Of a stretch of 47,966 nt of DNA, positions 47,214 to 47,966 are shown piece after piece. Numbering within the stretch: the first letter of the stretch is position 1; each line of letters opens with the position of its first letter. The position numbers and the translations under genes are program-made. The stretch spans positions 1 to 47,966 of the forward strand of contig JBQCIO010000075.1 in assembly GCA_051953655.1 (NCBI GenBank). The letters run 5' to 3'. The stretch comes from JBQCHF01 sp051953655. GTDB taxonomy: Bacteria; Actinomycetota; Actinomycetes; Motilibacterales; Motilibacteraceae. The notes beneath the pieces were generated by a model. It was not told the DNA's origin and did not search any database. It worked only from the letters and a program-made list of their open reading frames with translations.

Positions 47214-47894
47214 ATGAGGTCGCTGCTCGTCGTCCCCGCCGTCCTGCTGGTGCTGCTGGTGGGCGTGCCGCTGCTCACCCATCGCGACAACGCCCGGCGG
47301 GGCCTCGCGCTGCGCCGGGCCGCGCTCGGGTGGGCCGCCGTCGTCGTGCTGTTCACCACCGCCTTCGTGGCCGGTGAGGCGATGACCGACCCCGGCGGCG
47401 CCGCGGGGATCGGCTTGGCGCTCGCCGTCGTCCTGCCCGTCCTCGCCCTGGTCCTGCTCGCGCTGCTGCGCCCCGGCTGGGCCGCGCCGCTGCTCGTGGT
47501 GCTGACCCCGATCGCCGCCGCCGGGGCCGTGTGGCTGGCCTTCGCCGGGACCGGGCTGCGCACCTGGCAGGACGACCACGGGCCGGTGCTCGCCGTCGCG
47601 GTGTTCGTGGTGAGCGCCGGCGCCTCGGCCCTGGGCTGGCACCGGCCCGGGCTGGCCGCCGCCCTGCTGCTGGTGCTGGGCCTGGTGCCGCTGCTGGCGC
47701 AGGCGCTGGCCGACCGGCGCGGGAGCCTGCTGGGCGGGTCCACCGCCGCGCTCACCGTGCCCGCCGTGGTCACCGGCGTGGTCTACCTCGTGGCTGCCGC
47801 GATGGGCGGGGCTGCGGCCGAGCCCGGCCCCGTGGCCGGCGACGCGCCCGAGCCGAGCCGGGGTCAGGCCGGGCCGAGCGAGGTGCCGCGGTAG
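47214..47894 (+). CDS. Unknown polytopic membrane protein (226 aa)
   Basis: GGGAGGT lies 7 nt before ATG 47214. About seven hydrophobic segments: LLVVPAVLLVLLVGVPLL near 4, AALGWAAVVVLFTTAFVAG near 36, GLALAVVLPVLALVLLALL near 67, further ones near 92, 125, 148 and 180. Short charged loops; the C-terminal 25 residues are Pro/Ala/Glu-rich. No family is recognised. The 228 bp before it, after IS30, hold no gene I can support. Its end overlaps the end of a convergent gene by 31 bp. Confidence 0.75.
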   Translation: MRSLLVVPAVLLVLLVGVPLLTHRDNARRGLALRRAALGWAAVVVLFTTAFVAGEAMTDPGGAAGIGLALAVVLPVLALVLLALLRPGWAAPLLVVLTPIAAAGAVWLAFAGTGLRTWQDDHGPVLAVAVFVVSAGASALGWHRPGLAAALLLVLGLVPLLAQALADRRGSLLGGSTAALTVPAVVTGVVYLVAAAMGGAAAEPGPVAGDAPEPSRGQAGPSEVPR

Positions 47895-47966
47895 GGAGCC
47901 GGGTTGACCTCCCACGGCGGCCGCCGGTGCCGCGTCGCCTGCTCGTAGGCGAAGGCCAGCGCCAGC
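47864..47966 (-). CDS. C-terminal end of a probable amidase (partial)
   Basis: The minus-strand frame is open from the window edge to a TGA at 47864-47866. The 33 visible residues (LALAFAYEQATRHRRPP, then a Pro/Gly-rich tail) resemble the C-terminal end of amidase-signature enzymes, where the last helix ends in YEQAT and a basic Pro-rich segment. Only the tail is visible, so the family is a guess; composition supports coding. Confidence 0.5.
   Translation of the reverse strand, partial: LALAFAYEQATRHRRPPWEVNPAPYRGTSLGPA

Overview
The window is 48 kb of very GC-rich DNA with an actinobacterial character: GTG starts are common, many genes are leaderless (a TAnnnT hexamer sits about 6 nt before the start codon), and MurT/GatD, actinobacterial-type DUF2256 and CWB2 proteins are present. 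Gene content and order fit a member of Geodermatophilaceae or a close relative; that placement is inference, since no rRNA is present.

Layout. 1-9.5 kb: end of an unknown gene, ilvD, a membrane GGDEF/EAL protein, then ilvB-ilvN-ilvC behind an attenuator (leader peptide with Leu-Leu-Val-Leu, then an intrinsic terminator). 9.5-15.8 kb: CorA-type transporter, a DUF2256/DUF3253 protein coupled to an unusual photolyase-like flavoprotein whose two domains are in swapped order, serA, and a secreted CWB2 protein. 15.9-27.1 kb: a proline-iminopeptidase-like gene split after codon 227 by a 10.2 kb integrative element. The element has a large serine integrase at its left end, an 0.44 kb cluster of GTGACG/CGTCAC repeats, a run of short unrecognised genes with an HNH nuclease and a protein resembling P27-type small terminase subunits, and at its right end a BsuBI/PstI-type restriction-modification pair of visibly lower GC. 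Both att junctions can be read, and joining the element ends recreates an imperfect inverted repeat typical of a serine-integrase attP.

27.1-35.5 kb: MFS transporter, leuB, murT-gatD, ilvE, a small membrane protein, and cimA behind a second attenuator-like leader (Met-Gln-Pro-Val-Val-Ile-Thr-Asp, hairpin, terminator). A 96 bp palindromic repeat occurs after leuB and across the 3' end of cimA (where it supplies the stop codon), and a one-arm copy lies after ilvC. 35.5-40.2 kb: a leftward six-gene operon (Fe-S-type regulator, NnrS-like membrane protein, MIP18-type Fe-S factor, thioredoxin-fold protein, DUF2249 protein, hemerythrin-DUF2249 fusion) that looks like a nitrosative/Fe-S stress module, divergent from a helical protein across an AT-rich repeat operator. 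40.2-48 kb: VOC protein, an actinobacterial protein of unclear function, FAH-family hydrolase, gltX, CPBP protease, tRNA-Gln(CTG), tRNA-Glu(CTC), a frameshifted IS30 element, a membrane protein and the end of a probable amidase.

Together the core genes cover most of isoleucine/valine synthesis (cimA, ilvBN, ilvC, ilvD, ilvE), one leucine step (leuB) and the first serine step (serA); leuA and leuCD are not here. Accessory DNA is confined mainly to the 10.2 kb element and the IS30 copy.
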